The notes: a model not told the origin generated them from the letters alone. A stretch of 64,000 nucleotides of DNA from Hypericibacter terrae (GCF_008728855.1 NZ_CP042906.1:4391570-4455569), one strand, 5' to 3'. Positions 25,798 to 35,941 are shown, numbered from the stretch's first letter. Program-made: numbers and translations.

Positions 25798-26753
25798 GGC
25801 CTGGGCCCGTTCGGGAAATGGCAAGCGACGCCGTCGCCGGTGGGGCCGCCGTCGAGGACGGGCACGGTCTCCTGGCAGAGCGGCTGGGCCTGGGGGCAGC
25901 GCGGATGGAAACGGCAGCCGCTCGGATAGCGGCTCACGCTCGGCACCGTGCCGGGAATCCCCTTGAGCGCGCCCGGCGCCATCCCCGCCCGCGGGATGCA
26001 GCCGATCAGCGCCTTGGTATAGGGATGGCGCGGCTGGGCGAAGATCGCCTGGACCGGCCCCCGCTCGACCACGCGACCGCCATACATGACCGCGACCCGG
26101 TCGCAGGCCTGGGCCACCACACCCATGTCATGGGTGATCAGCATCAGCGACAGACCGCGATCGCGCACCAGTTCGACCAGGAGCTGGATGATCTGCGCCT
26201 GGACCGTGACGTCGAGGGCCGTGGTCGGCTCGTCGGCGACGATCAGCTCGGGATCGGCCGCCAGCGCCATCGCGATCACCGCCCGCTGCTTCATGCCGCC
26301 GGAGAGCTGATGCGGATAGAGATCATGGACCGCCGCGGGCTCCGGGATCTTGAGCTGACCCATCAGCTCGATGCTGCGGGCGCGGGCCGCGATCCGGTCG
26401 AGCCCCATATGGAGGCGCGAGACCTGGTCGATCTGCTCGCCCACCCGCGTGATCGGATCGAGCGAGGTCATCGGGTTCTGCATGATGAGCGCCATCCGCC
26501 GGCCGCGCAGCCTGCGGTAATCCTCTTCCGGCAGGCGCGCGAGATCGACGCCGTCGAACCAGACGGCGCCGCCGTCGATCCGCCCGCCGATCAGGGGCAG
26601 GAGCCCCATCACCGCCATGGCGGTCAGCGACTTGCCGGCGCCCGATTCTCCGACGATGCCCAGGATCTCGCCCGGCGCCAGCGCGAAGCCGACATCGTCG
26701 AGCGGCCGGGCCGGGCCGATGGAAACCGAGAGCCGTTCGACCGAGAGCAGCAT
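25794..26753 (-). CDS. Oligopeptide ABC transporter ATP-binding protein (DppD/OppD type)
   Basis: ATPase of 319 aa with Walker A GESGAGKSL, signature LSGGMKQRAVIAMAL, Walker B LIVADEPTTALDVT and switch His in LITHDMGV. The C-terminal oligo_HPY region has GCRFHPRCPQAQPLC with its cysteines. The Walker A ends KSL rather than KST, which is common in DppD-type subunits. It overlaps the DppF gene by 4 bp and lies 6 bp after the DppC gene. Confidence 0.93.
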   Translation of the reverse strand: MLLSVERLSVSIGPARPLDDVGFALAPGEILGIVGESGAGKSLTAMAVMGLLPLIGGRIDGGAVWFDGVDLARLPEEDYRRLRGRRMALIMQNPMTSLDPITRVGEQIDQVSRLHMGLDRIAARARSIELMGQLKIPEPAAVHDLYPHQLSGGMKQRAVIAMALAADPELIVADEPTTALDVTVQAQIIQLLVELVRDRGLSLMLITHDMGVVAQACDRVAVMYGGRVVERGPVQAIFAQPRHPYTKALIGCIPRAGMAPGALKGIPGTVPSVSRYPSGCRFHPRCPQAQPLCQETVPVLDGGPTGDGVACHFPNGPRP

Positions 26754-26759
26754 CGGGGG

Positions 26760-27623
26760 CTACACGTCGCGGAGCCGGGCGCGGATGTCGAGCGCGCGGA
26801 TCAGGGCATCGCCGAAAAGATTGATGGCGACCACGGTGAGCGCCACCACCAGCCCCGGAAAGATGATGATCCAGGGCGCAATGAAGATCTGCGCCGAGCC
26901 GCTGCTCATCATGGCGCCCCAGCTCGGCGTCGGCGGCTGCGCGCCCAAGCCGAAATAGCCCAGCGTGGCCTCGAGGATGATGGCATCGCCGGTCGCCAGC
27001 ATGCCGGCGACGATGACCGGCGCCAGCGCGTTGGGGACCAGGTGGCGGAAGATGATATGGCCATGGCCGGCGCCGAGGCTCACCGTCGCCTCGACATAGG
27101 TCTCGCGCTTGAGCGCCATGATCTGGCTGCGCGTGAGCCGCGTGAACTGCGCCAGATAGGCGATCGCGATCGCCAGCATCGTGCTTTCGAGGCCGGGTCC
27201 GATGATGGCGACGAAGATGAGTGCGATCAGGATCTCGGGGAAGGACCAGGTCAGGTCGACCGCCGCCGTCACGCCGCGATCGAGCAGCCCGCCCAGATAG
27301 CCGCTGATGGCGCCGAGGCAGAGCCCCACCAGGACCGAGGCACCGATGGAGGTCACGCTGACGCTGAGCGAGGTGCGGGCGCCATAGATGACGCGCGAGA
27401 GCACGTCGCGGCCGAACTCGTCGGTGCCGAGCCAATGGGCCATGGAGGGCGGCTGGTTGACGATGGTGAGGTTCTGGGCGTCATAGGCATAGGGGGCGAC
27501 CAGCGGCGCGAAGATCGCCAGCAGCACGACCAGCGCCAGATAGAGGGCCGGCAGCAGGCCCCGCGGCGTCGCCATCGCCCGCACGACCGGGCTGCGGTTG
27601 GCGGCGGCCCAGGTGAGGCTCAT
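26760..27623 (-). CDS. Oligopeptide ABC transporter permease (DppC type)
   Basis: Inner-membrane permease of 287 aa with about six hydrophobic segments. The DppC features are the N-terminal extra helix followed by HWLGTDEFGRDVLSRVIYGARTSL, and the EAA loop EATVSLGAGHGHIIFRHLVPNALAP. The start overlaps the stop of the DppB gene (ATGA at 27620-27623). It forms the channel with DppB. Confidence 0.94.
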   Translation of the reverse strand: MSLTWAAANRSPVVRAMATPRGLLPALYLALVVLLAIFAPLVAPYAYDAQNLTIVNQPPSMAHWLGTDEFGRDVLSRVIYGARTSLSVSVTSIGASVLVGLCLGAISGYLGGLLDRGVTAAVDLTWSFPEILIALIFVAIIGPGLESTMLAIAIAYLAQFTRLTRSQIMALKRETYVEATVSLGAGHGHIIFRHLVPNALAPVIVAGMLATGDAIILEATLGYFGLGAQPPTPSWGAMMSSGSAQIFIAPWIIIFPGLVVALTVVAINLFGDALIRALDIRARLRDV

Positions 27624-28549
27624 GCCGTGGCCTCCTCCCGCACGCGGGGATCCATCGCCGCCTGGACGATGTCGCCCAGGAGCGTTCCCAGCATGACCGC
27701 GATCGCCAGCATCAGGAGACAGCCCTGGACCACCGGATAGTCGCGCTGGGCAAGCCCGCGGATCAGCAGCGTGCCGAGGCCGGGCCGCGCGAAGACGAAC
27801 TCGACCGTCACGGCACCGCCCAGGATCCAGCCGATGCGCAAGCCCAGGATCGTAACCACCGGCAGCAGCGCGTGGCGCAGCAGATGGCGGATCTGGATGG
27901 CCCGGCGCGACAGGCCCTTGGCATGGAGCAGCAGCACGAAATCCTTGCGCGCCGTCTCGATCATGGCGACACGCGTGATGCGCGCGACCAGCGCCGTGCC
28001 GCCGAGCCCGATGGTGAGCACCGGCAGGACCAGCGAGCTCCAGCTCTTGGCGCCCGAGACCGGGAACCAGCCGAGCTGAACCGCGAATAGGAGCATGAGC
28101 AGCAGGCCCAGCCAGAAGGTCGGGACGGTCGAGCCCAGCAGGATCAACCCCATGACGCCGTGATCGAGGCGCGAGTTCTGGAAGCTCGCCGCGAGCGCGC
28201 CGGTGGAGATGCCGAGCATGGTCGAGAACAGCAGGGCCAGGCCGCCCAAGGTCAGGCTGTAGGGCAGGCTCTGCAGCACCAGATCGGCGACCGGGCGGCG
28301 CATCACGATGGCGGTGCCGAAATCGCCCGAGAGCATGCCGCTGATCCAGAGCCAGTATTGCTCGGGCAGCGGCCGGTCCAGCCCGTACTTCGCGGTCAGC
28401 ACCGCGCGCTGGTCAGGGGTGGCGCCGATCTTCAGGAGGCTGTCGATCGGGTCGCCCGGAACGAGATGGATGATCAGGAAGATGATCAGCGAGACGACGA
28501 CGAAGACCGGGATGAGGGCGGCAAGCCGCCGCGCGATGTAGGTGAACAT
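27620..28549 (-). CDS. Oligopeptide ABC transporter permease (DppB type)
   Basis: Inner-membrane permease of 309 aa. It begins MFTYIARRLAALIPVFVVVSL, the usual DppB opening, followed by LVPGDPID, the DxxP-type loop, and the EAA loop KDFVLLLHAKGLSRRAIQIRHLLRHALLPV. Start 28549 was chosen by family length; the open frame continues for about 115 meaningless codons upstream, antisense-like with respect to the binding protein. It follows the binding-protein gene by 32 nt. Confidence 0.93.
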   Translation of the reverse strand: MFTYIARRLAALIPVFVVVSLIIFLIIHLVPGDPIDSLLKIGATPDQRAVLTAKYGLDRPLPEQYWLWISGMLSGDFGTAIVMRRPVADLVLQSLPYSLTLGGLALLFSTMLGISTGALAASFQNSRLDHGVMGLILLGSTVPTFWLGLLLMLLFAVQLGWFPVSGAKSWSSLVLPVLTIGLGGTALVARITRVAMIETARKDFVLLLHAKGLSRRAIQIRHLLRHALLPVVTILGLRIGWILGGAVTVEFVFARPGLGTLLIRGLAQRDYPVVQGCLLMLAIAVMLGTLLGDIVQAAMDPRVREEATA

Positions 28550-28581
28550 CCCGGTCTCCGTCCTCTCGCCAGGGAGCCTTG

Positions 28582-30174
28582 CTATCCGATCACTTCGACG
28601 TCGAGGATCGACTGGCCCTCGAAGGAAGTGCCGCGGACCTTCTCCGGCAGCTTCAGCCGCTCCTTGTTGTAGCCGACGTTCTGGACCGGCTGGTAGATCG
28701 GCGCGAATACGAACTGCGACAGCAGGTACTCGTGATAGGTGGTGAAATTCTTGACGCGCTCGTCCCAGGTCTTCGAGCCCTCCAGCGCCATCTTGTCGAG
28801 CTCGTCGGACTTCGCATCCTTCCACATCGAGACGTTGGGATAACCCAGCCGCTCGCCGCTGAAGAACCAGTCGAGGATGTCGGCGTTGCCCCATTCATAG
28901 CTGCGCACGGCGAGCTGATGCTCGTTCTTCTTGTACTGGTCGCGGATCGTGCTCGAATCGAACACGGTGATCTCGGCATCCATGCCGATCGCCTTGAGCT
29001 GCGCCTGCACCGCCTCGGTCACGCGCTTGAACTCGGTGTCGCTCTGGGTCCAGAGCTTCACATGGAGCGGCTTGCCGTCCTTCGAGCGGACACCATCGGG
29101 GCCGGCCTTCCAGCCCGCCTCGTCCAACAGGGCCTTCGCCTTCTCCGGGTTGTAGCTGATGTTGTACTTCGGATCGACCTGCGATTCCTTGAGCGAGCTG
29201 ATCAGGAAGTTGTGCGCTTCCAGGCCGATGCCGCCATAGATGCTGGCCAGGATCTCTTTCTGATTGACCGCCAGCGCCGTCGCCTCGCGCACCTTGATGT
29301 CGGTGAAGGGCTCGGCGGTCGTGTTGATCGGCATATACATCACGTCGAGGCCCGGCATGGTCAGGACGGCGATATTCGGCTCGGCCTCGAGCTGGGAGAG
29401 GAAATCGGTCGGCACGCCCATCAGCAGATCGACACCGCCGGTCTTGAGCTCGAGGAAGGCCGTCGACTGCTCGGCGATCTCGCGGAAGGTCAGTTTCGCC
29501 AGCTTGGCGGGACCCTTGTTCTGCGAAAGCTCGCTGCCCCAATTGTAGTCGTCGTTGCGGACCAGGACCGTCTCCTGGCCGACCGTGAAGCTCTCGAGCT
29601 TGTAGGGGCCGGTGCCGACGGCCTCGGTCACGCCGAAATTGTCGCCCAGCCGCTTATAGGCCGCCGGCGACGGAATCGCCATGAAGGTGCTGGAAAGATT
29701 GAAGAGCATGTTGGAATCGGGATGCGCCATGACGAACTTGACGGTGTGGTCGTCGATGACCTCCACATGATCAATGCCGGCCACCATGTACTCGTTGTCG
29801 GTGCCGCGATAGGCGTTGATCCACCATTCGATGGTCTTAGCGTCGAAGGGCTCCCCGTCATGGAACTTGACGCCCTTGCGCAGACGGAACACCCAGCTCA
29901 TGCCGTCCGCAGCGTCATCCCAGGATTCCGCCAGATGCGGATGGTAGCTCTGATCGGCGTCCTGGACGACCAGCCGATCGTAGATCAGCGCGGTCGCGAC
30001 ATTGAGCACGCCGGCCTTGATCGGGTTATAGGTCGGCGTGCCGACCTCGTTGCTGCCGACAACGAAGACGGCTTCCGCGTCCGCCGCGCGTGCCGGCATC
30101 GCCGTCATCGCCATGCCGGCGACGACGGCCAGGCCCGTGCTGGCCAAGAGACGCCTGCGAGACAATCTTTCCAT
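28582..30174 (-). CDS. Peptide/nickel-type ABC transporter substrate-binding protein (SBP_bac_5)
   Basis: Periplasmic receptor of 530 aa. The N terminus MERLSRRRLLASTG with a following hydrophobic stretch ending MPARAADA looks like a Tat signal. The mature part matches SBP family 5: AESWDDAADGMSWVFRLRKGVKFHDGEPFDA, FMAIPSPAAY and EATALAVNQKEILASIYGG. Start 30174 has GGGAGG 6 nt upstream; a second in-frame Met 11 codons earlier was rejected. It leads the five-gene peptide importer and lies 75 bp downstream of the RpiR regulator. Tat export would mean the receptor folds before export; this is inferred from the motif only. Confidence 0.92.
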   Translation of the reverse strand: MERLSRRRLLASTGLAVVAGMAMTAMPARAADAEAVFVVGSNEVGTPTYNPIKAGVLNVATALIYDRLVVQDADQSYHPHLAESWDDAADGMSWVFRLRKGVKFHDGEPFDAKTIEWWINAYRGTDNEYMVAGIDHVEVIDDHTVKFVMAHPDSNMLFNLSSTFMAIPSPAAYKRLGDNFGVTEAVGTGPYKLESFTVGQETVLVRNDDYNWGSELSQNKGPAKLAKLTFREIAEQSTAFLELKTGGVDLLMGVPTDFLSQLEAEPNIAVLTMPGLDVMYMPINTTAEPFTDIKVREATALAVNQKEILASIYGGIGLEAHNFLISSLKESQVDPKYNISYNPEKAKALLDEAGWKAGPDGVRSKDGKPLHVKLWTQSDTEFKRVTEAVQAQLKAIGMDAEITVFDSSTIRDQYKKNEHQLAVRSYEWGNADILDWFFSGERLGYPNVSMWKDAKSDELDKMALEGSKTWDERVKNFTTYHEYLLSQFVFAPIYQPVQNVGYNKERLKLPEKVRGTSFEGQSILDVEVIG

Positions 30175-30249
30175 TCTTACCTCCCTTTGATGATGTGATT
30201 TTTCCATTTTCCAGCGGCCCTCTTGTCGGGGCCTTGGCGAGACAAGCCT

Positions 30250-31128
30250 TCACTTCTCGGGACCGGATACCTCCCCCACATAGCCGATGAAGGCGCTGTA
30301 GAGCGCCGAGACATCGTTCATCCGCTTCTCGATGTCGGGCCCGAGCTCGTTGAAGACGCCGTTGACCAGGAGATTGACCAGGCTGGCCATCTGCGCCGTC
30401 GAATCCCAGAACAGGTTGAACTCGGTCGGCACGATCAGGATCTCGTCCGCCACCCCCCGGCCCCAGTCGCAGAACGGGTCGGTAACGAGGGTGGTCGGAA
30501 TGCCGGCCTCGTGGGCTTTCTGCGCCAGAAGCTTGGCAAGACGCGAATAGCGCCGCGCCTCGAACATCACGAGGCAGGAGTTGCGCCGGTCCGACAGCAG
30601 CAGCTCGGCGAAATTGCCGCCGGCCAGATCGAGCAGCTGCACGCCGTCGCGCAGATACTGGAGCTGATGGGCGAAGATCGCGGCCATGCCGCGCTCGGTC
30701 TGGAATCCGGCCACATAGACGCGCGGCTTGCGGGCGAGGCGCTTGACCACGCGCTGCCATTCGCGCGTATGCGCCATCTCATAGACCTTGACGAGGCCGG
30801 CGATCTCGAGCTCCAGCCCCTTGGCGAACTCGTCGGCCCCGCTGCGGCTGCGGCGCTGGAATTCGCGCAACCGGTCGCCGATCAGCCAGGGCCGGTCGCC
30901 GATATCGGCCTTGAGATCGGTCTTGAGATCCTTGAAGCGCTTATAGCCGATCGAGCGGCAGAAGCGGCCGACCGTCAGCTCGCTGACGCCGATCTTTTGG
31001 GCCAGGGTGGCGGCGGTCTCGAACGGCATCTCGCCCAGATTGGAAAGCATATAGCTGGCGATCGCCGTCTCGGCCTTGGTGGCCTTGGCCAGCGCGTCGT
31101 TCAGCCTTTGGCGGACGGAAGCATTCAT
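30250..31128 (-). CDS. RpiR/MurR-family transcriptional regulator
   Basis: Regulator of 292 aa. The N-terminal HTH_6 domain has AETAIASYMLSNLGEMPFETAATLAQKIGVSELTVGRFCRSIGYKRFKDLK. The C-terminal half is SIS-like, with VYVAGFQTERGMAAIFAHQLQYL and TTLVTDPFCDW. SIS domains usually bind phosphosugars, which is odd for a gene heading a peptide transport operon, though RpiR members do control such operons. It is first in a run of eight same-strand genes (regulator, transporter, peptidase, decarboxylase). A perfect dyad at 31168-31183 lies 40 bp upstream and may be its autoregulatory site. Confidence 0.88.
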   Translation of the reverse strand: MNASVRQRLNDALAKATKAETAIASYMLSNLGEMPFETAATLAQKIGVSELTVGRFCRSIGYKRFKDLKTDLKADIGDRPWLIGDRLREFQRRSRSGADEFAKGLELEIAGLVKVYEMAHTREWQRVVKRLARKPRVYVAGFQTERGMAAIFAHQLQYLRDGVQLLDLAGGNFAELLLSDRRNSCLVMFEARRYSRLAKLLAQKAHEAGIPTTLVTDPFCDWGRGVADEILIVPTEFNLFWDSTAQMASLVNLLVNGVFNELGPDIEKRMNDVSALYSAFIGYVGEVSGPEK

Positions 31129-31167
31129 GGCGGGCGGCGGTCCGATCGGTTGAGGCGCGAGGAAGAC

Positions 31168-31183
31168 TGTCAGTTTTCTGACA
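31168..31183. promoter_or_regulatory. Candidate RpiR operator (TGTCAG-N4-CTGACA)
   Basis: A perfect 6-bp dyad, TGTCAG-TTTT-CTGACA, 40 bp before the RpiR start. An imperfect second copy, GGATGATTTTCTGATA at 31197-31212, starts 29 bp further upstream, close to three helical turns. Both sit where autoregulation of the peptide operon would be expected. Confidence 0.45.
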
Positions 31184-31304
31184 TTCCGTCAACGATGGAT
31201 GATTTTCTGATATCGGGTGCCGGACCGGTCGGTCCGGCGCATGCCCCCGTGACAGCAAGGGAAGTTCCGCGTTAGCGTGCGGGCATGAGGGATGGGGTTC
31301 ACCG

Positions 31305-31496
31305 ATGATCGACACGCAGCTCGAAGAGCCCGGCACCGTGCGTCCGCACGCCGACGGACCGGCGGTCTCGCGCCGACGGCTCTTGAATCTGATCGGATGG
31401 GGATTGCTGCCCGCGGCCGCGATCGGCCTCGGGAGCTGCGAAGCGCCCCAATACGATTCGAACCGGGGCGTCTTCGTCATGCATCCGAGGAAATGA
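31305..31496 (+). CDS. Small hypothetical protein with a Tat/lipoprotein-like N terminus
   Basis: A frame of 63 aa starting at ATG 31305 with GGGG about 8 nt upstream. Residues 22-44 read like a twin-arginine signal (SRRRLLNLIGWGLLPAAAIG) followed by a Leu/Gly-Ser-Cys that could be a lipobox-like site, with only about 18 residues after it. No family recognised. It lies divergently from the RpiR gene and convergent with the response-regulator gene. It could be a real small exported protein, but the evidence is the signal-like pattern alone. Confidence 0.45.
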   Translation: MIDTQLEEPGTVRPHADGPAVSRRRLLNLIGWGLLPAAAIGLGSCEAPQYDSNRGVFVMHPRK

Positions 31497-31536
31497 GGCC
31501 CGCCCTGCCGGCAGGCCCAGGGCGGGGCCCTGCGAC

Positions 31537-32262
31537 CTAGGCCGCGCTGTCGGGGACGAACATATAGCCGACGCCCCGCACCGTTTTCAGCACCTCGGGG
31601 CGTTCGGCATTGACCTCGATCTTCTTGCGGATCCGCGCGATGCGGACATCGACGCTGCGGTCGAACACTTCCTCGCCATGGGTATGCGCCAGCTCGAGCA
31701 GGCGGTCGCGGCTGAGCACCCGGTTGGGATTCTTGGCGAAGGCGACCAGCAGGTCGAATTCCATGCTGGTCATGGCGATCTCCTCGCCGTTCGGGTCATA
31801 GAGCTTGCGCGACGCCACATCGAGCGTGCAGCGCCCCATCCGGATCTTCTCCATGGCCGCGGTCGGGGTCGCGGCGCGCGTGACGCCGCCGGTGCGCACC
31901 CGCCGCAGCACGCTCTTCACCCGCGCCAGCAGCTCGCGCAGATCGAACGGCTTGGTGACATAATCGTCGGCACCCATCTCCAGCCCGACGATCCGGTCCA
32001 CCGTCTCGCCCAGGCCCGTCACCACCACGATTCCGATGCCGCCCTTCGCGCGCAGCTCGCGCGTCAGGGCCAGGCCATCTTCCCCCGGCAGGTGCAGATC
32101 CATCAGCACCACTTCGATGGATTCGGCGGCCAGGACCTGGCGCATGGCGGCCCCGTCGCCGGCGACGCTGACGGCGAATCCCTGCATCTCGAAATATTCG
32201 CGAACCGTGCCTTGCACGTCCGGATCGTCATCCACGATCAACAGGCGGGTCTTGCCATCCAT
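31537..32262 (-). CDS. OmpR-family two-component response regulator
   Basis: Response regulator of 241 aa. The receiver domain (residues 1-120) has the acidic pair DDD at 11-13, the phosphorylation site Asp55 in VVLMDLHLPGED and the conserved Lys in DDYVTKPFDLREL. The C-terminal winged helix (about 145-238) shows MTSMEFDLLVAFAKNPNRVLSRDRLLEL and VDVRIARIRKKIE. No histidine kinase is adjacent in the same operon. The nearest kinase (33122-34855) has its own receiver and is separated by the DUF1127 gene, so a partnership is not shown. Confidence 0.93.
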   Translation of the reverse strand: MDGKTRLLIVDDDPDVQGTVREYFEMQGFAVSVAGDGAAMRQVLAAESIEVVLMDLHLPGEDGLALTRELRAKGGIGIVVVTGLGETVDRIVGLEMGADDYVTKPFDLRELLARVKSVLRRVRTGGVTRAATPTAAMEKIRMGRCTLDVASRKLYDPNGEEIAMTSMEFDLLVAFAKNPNRVLSRDRLLELAHTHGEEVFDRSVDVRIARIRKKIEVNAERPEVLKTVRGVGYMFVPDSAA

Positions 32263-32791
32263 CCCCTGATCCCACTGGTCTCGTCAGCGCCGGAATCGCC
32301 GCCGCCGGCACGACACGCGTCCCCTCCCGATGCCGGCTTCCTGACAACCCCGCATCGAGGCGGGAGGTCCGTTGCCGATCGCCGGGCCCGTTCGGCAATT
32401 CCAAACTTCCGCCAGAAGCGCTGACACATTACCCAAATCCCCTCCGCGATGCACGGCCGGGATTGGAGGGCGACAATATTCCTGGGAGTCGGCCGGAATT
32501 CCGGCCCAGAGGGCCATAAATCCCTGATTCTGGCGGCTTGGCCAGCCATCCTGCCGTTCCTGGGATTTCGGGCCCGCGCATGTCGCCAATCATGCCCGAG
32601 GGGTCGCCCGGCTGCCTATTGTTTCAGAGAAGGCCGGGGAAGCAACCAAACCTGCAACAATAGAAACACGATTTCCGGTTGCCAGACACCATGCTGCAAC
32701 GCGGGGAGACCAAATTCCTCTCCGACGCGCTGGACCGGGGACGATGTCGGACATCGCCGCTGGGGGCCGGCGCCAGACAAGGGAGATCAAC
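32263..32791. other. Divergent intergenic region, no gene seen
   Basis: A 529-bp stretch between the response regulator and the DUF1127 gene. It holds a perfect 16-bp palindrome, GGCCGGAATTCCGGCC, at 32491-32506, and the Shine-Dalgarno AAGGGAG before 32792. Frames crossing it have no family signature. Promoters for both flanking genes must lie here, but I could not place them. Confidence 0.5.
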
Positions 32792-33007
32792 ATGGCTGTT
32801 CAATCCAACGACCATCTTTTCCAATCGCAGAACCAATACGGCATGGTGTCGTCGCTGATGTCGGGCCTGGAGTACGTCTTCGGCTGGTTCACGCGCAGCA
32901 ACGAGCGCCAGATGATGGCGAACCTCGACGAGCGCACCCTGCGGGACATCGGCATCTCGAAGGCCGACGTCTATCGCGAGGCGCTGAAGCCCTTCTGGCG
33001 GAGCTGA
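32792..33007 (+). CDS. DUF1127 domain small protein (YjiS-like)
   Basis: Small protein of 71 aa. The C-terminal half is the DUF1127 motif: NERQMMANLDERTLRDIGISKADVYREA, with the conserved L-x-D-R-x-L-x-D-I-G-I core. Such proteins are Arg-rich and often under stress or phosphate control. In other bacteria, members bind RNA, or affect metabolism. Start 32792 is supported by AAGGGAG; an in-frame ATG 48 nt upstream is less likely. A strong terminator follows at 33066, so it is monocistronic. Confidence 0.85.
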   Translation: MAVQSNDHLFQSQNQYGMVSSLMSGLEYVFGWFTRSNERQMMANLDERTLRDIGISKADVYREALKPFWRS

Positions 33008-33065
33008 TGGCGACCTCAGGGGCACAGGGCCCCCTGACGCCACAGCGGCCGCAGCCGCATCTGCC

Positions 33066-33105
33066 AAACCCTCTTCCCCACGACCCGGGGAAGAGGGTTT
33101 TTCAT
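33066..33105 (+). terminator. Rho-independent terminator after the DUF1127 gene
   Basis: A perfect 14-bp stem (AAACCCTCTTCCCC at 33066-33079 with 33087-33100) encloses a 7-nt loop; the 3' arm ends in a run of T broken only by one C. It lies between the convergent DUF1127 and kinase genes. It serves the plus strand best, as the minus-strand T-tract is short. Confidence 0.85.
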
Positions 33106-33121
33106 TTCGGCCCGGCTTCGG

Positions 33122-34855
<1,734 letters not shown>

Positions 34856-34972
34856 TGCTTCACGGTTCCTTGCGGTATCATGGAAGAGCCCGTGATCTGG
34901 CGGAACCATGCGATCCGACAATCGGATGAGAATCAGGGCATCGACATGGCGGCTGTGGGATCCTGGAATGCA

Positions 34973-35344
34973 TCAGGCGGCCTTGCGGCTTTGTCGGCTC
35001 TTCTCCGGCGGTCCCTTCGCGGGTTCGGCAATGGCACCAATACTTCCCACCCTCACCGCCGGGCGGTCCGGAAACCGAGCGATGAGCACGAGCTCGCCGC
35101 CCAGCGCATCGACATAGTCGCTGAGCGTCGAGATGAGCAGGTCGGTTCGCCTCTCGATCTTGGAAACGCCGTCCTGCTGCAAGTTCAGTTTGCGCGCGAT
35201 CGCGACCTGCGTCTTCTTCATCGCCTTGCGCAGCTGCTGCAACGACATTTCCTCGGCCAGCAGATCGGCCGTGCGCGCCTTGACGGCCTTTCGTTCTCTC
35301 GCCGGCAGTGCCGCCACCACCTCGCTCAGTTTCCGCGCTCGCAT
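34973..35344 (-). CDS. XRE-family antitoxin of a HigBA-like toxin-antitoxin pair
   Basis: Helix-turn-helix protein of 123 aa. A XRE domain is visible at about residues 30-85 (LQQLRKAMKKTQVAIARKLNLQQDGVSKIERRTDLLISTLSDYVDALGG). It lies 5 bp downstream of the toxin gene on the same strand, the toxin-first order typical of higBA. Start 35344 has GAGGAG 10 nt upstream; an in-frame TTG 9 nt earlier would overlap the toxin stop. The toxin carries a stop at codon 2 of its apparent original frame, so the antitoxin may now persist mainly as a regulator. Confidence 0.85.
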   Translation of the reverse strand: MRARKLSEVVAALPARERKAVKARTADLLAEEMSLQQLRKAMKKTQVAIARKLNLQQDGVSKIERRTDLLISTLSDYVDALGGELVLIARFPDRPAVRVGSIGAIAEPAKGPPEKSRQSRKAA

Positions 35345-35349
35345 TGTCG

Positions 35350-35661
35350 TCAACTCCTCTTTGTCTTCAGCCGGGCCAGATGAGCGTCGAACCGCTCATC
35401 GGCTTTCCTTATCAAGGTTCGATAAAATCGCCGCTCGCTGGCGCCGGATTTGTCGCCGCCGCAGAGAAGAACGGCCCGGCGGCCCGGATCGAAGGCGAAA
35501 GCAACTCGCCACACCCCGTCCGCGGCGTCGAAACGCAATTCTTTTATGTTGGCGTGCCGGGAACCGTTCAATGAATCGATCCGGGGCCGGCCGCCGAGGG
35601 GCCCGAGTCTTTCGATGACGCCGGCTTGTGCCACCAATTCAATCCGTACCGCAGGCTCCAA
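35350..35661 (-). CDS. HigB/RelE-type toxin (phage Gp49-like), 5' end probably damaged
   Basis: The readable frame from TTG 35661 gives 103 aa of a HigB-like RNase toxin (phage-derived Gp49/DUF891 group): GPLGGRPRIDSLNGSRHANIKELRF, WRVAFAFDPGRRAVLLCGGDKSG and RFYRTLIRKADERFDAHLARL. The protein should begin earlier. Reading back in frame, the sequence continues through VLIAPEFEDEIAAL, the expected first strand and helix, to ATG 35707-35709. However, the second codon is TAG. Homologues usually start Met-Trp, so a TGG-to-TAG change would explain this. The gene is therefore either translated weakly from an alternative start lacking the first strand, or inactive. Confidence 0.75.
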   Translation of the reverse strand: MEPAVRIELVAQAGVIERLGPLGGRPRIDSLNGSRHANIKELRFDAADGVWRVAFAFDPGRRAVLLCGGDKSGASERRFYRTLIRKADERFDAHLARLKTKRS

Positions 35662-35705
35662 TGCGGCGATCTCATCCTCGAACTCCGGGGCGATCAGGAC
35701 CGCCT

Positions 35706-35757
35706 ACATCGTCTTATATATGCACTTAAGTAACTATTATATCAAGTGAATATATTC
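35706..35757 (-). promoter_or_regulatory. AT-rich promoter region of the toxin-antitoxin pair
   Basis: About 50 bp are strikingly A+T-rich against the surrounding G+C-rich DNA. On the minus strand a perfect TATAAT (35741-35736) lies about 27 nt before the ATG at 35709, which fits a promoter giving a short leader. CACTT and AAGTG half-sites (35723-35746) flank it and could bind the HTH antitoxin. No good -35 hexamer was seen. Confidence 0.5.
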
Positions 35758-35941
35758 GACGGTGCCGCCGCTTCCTCATCCCGGACGACCGGGCTCGGCA
35801 TCCCGCAACCGGCATAGGAGGGATAATCCCGTCGTGGTATCCGAGCCGCCAGGGGCCGGCAAGGGCCGATTTTTGCCCTCTCCCAGGGCGGGGCGGCTCC
35901 CTATATGAGTCAAGGGGAGGCACCGGCCGAAGGAAGGCGCC

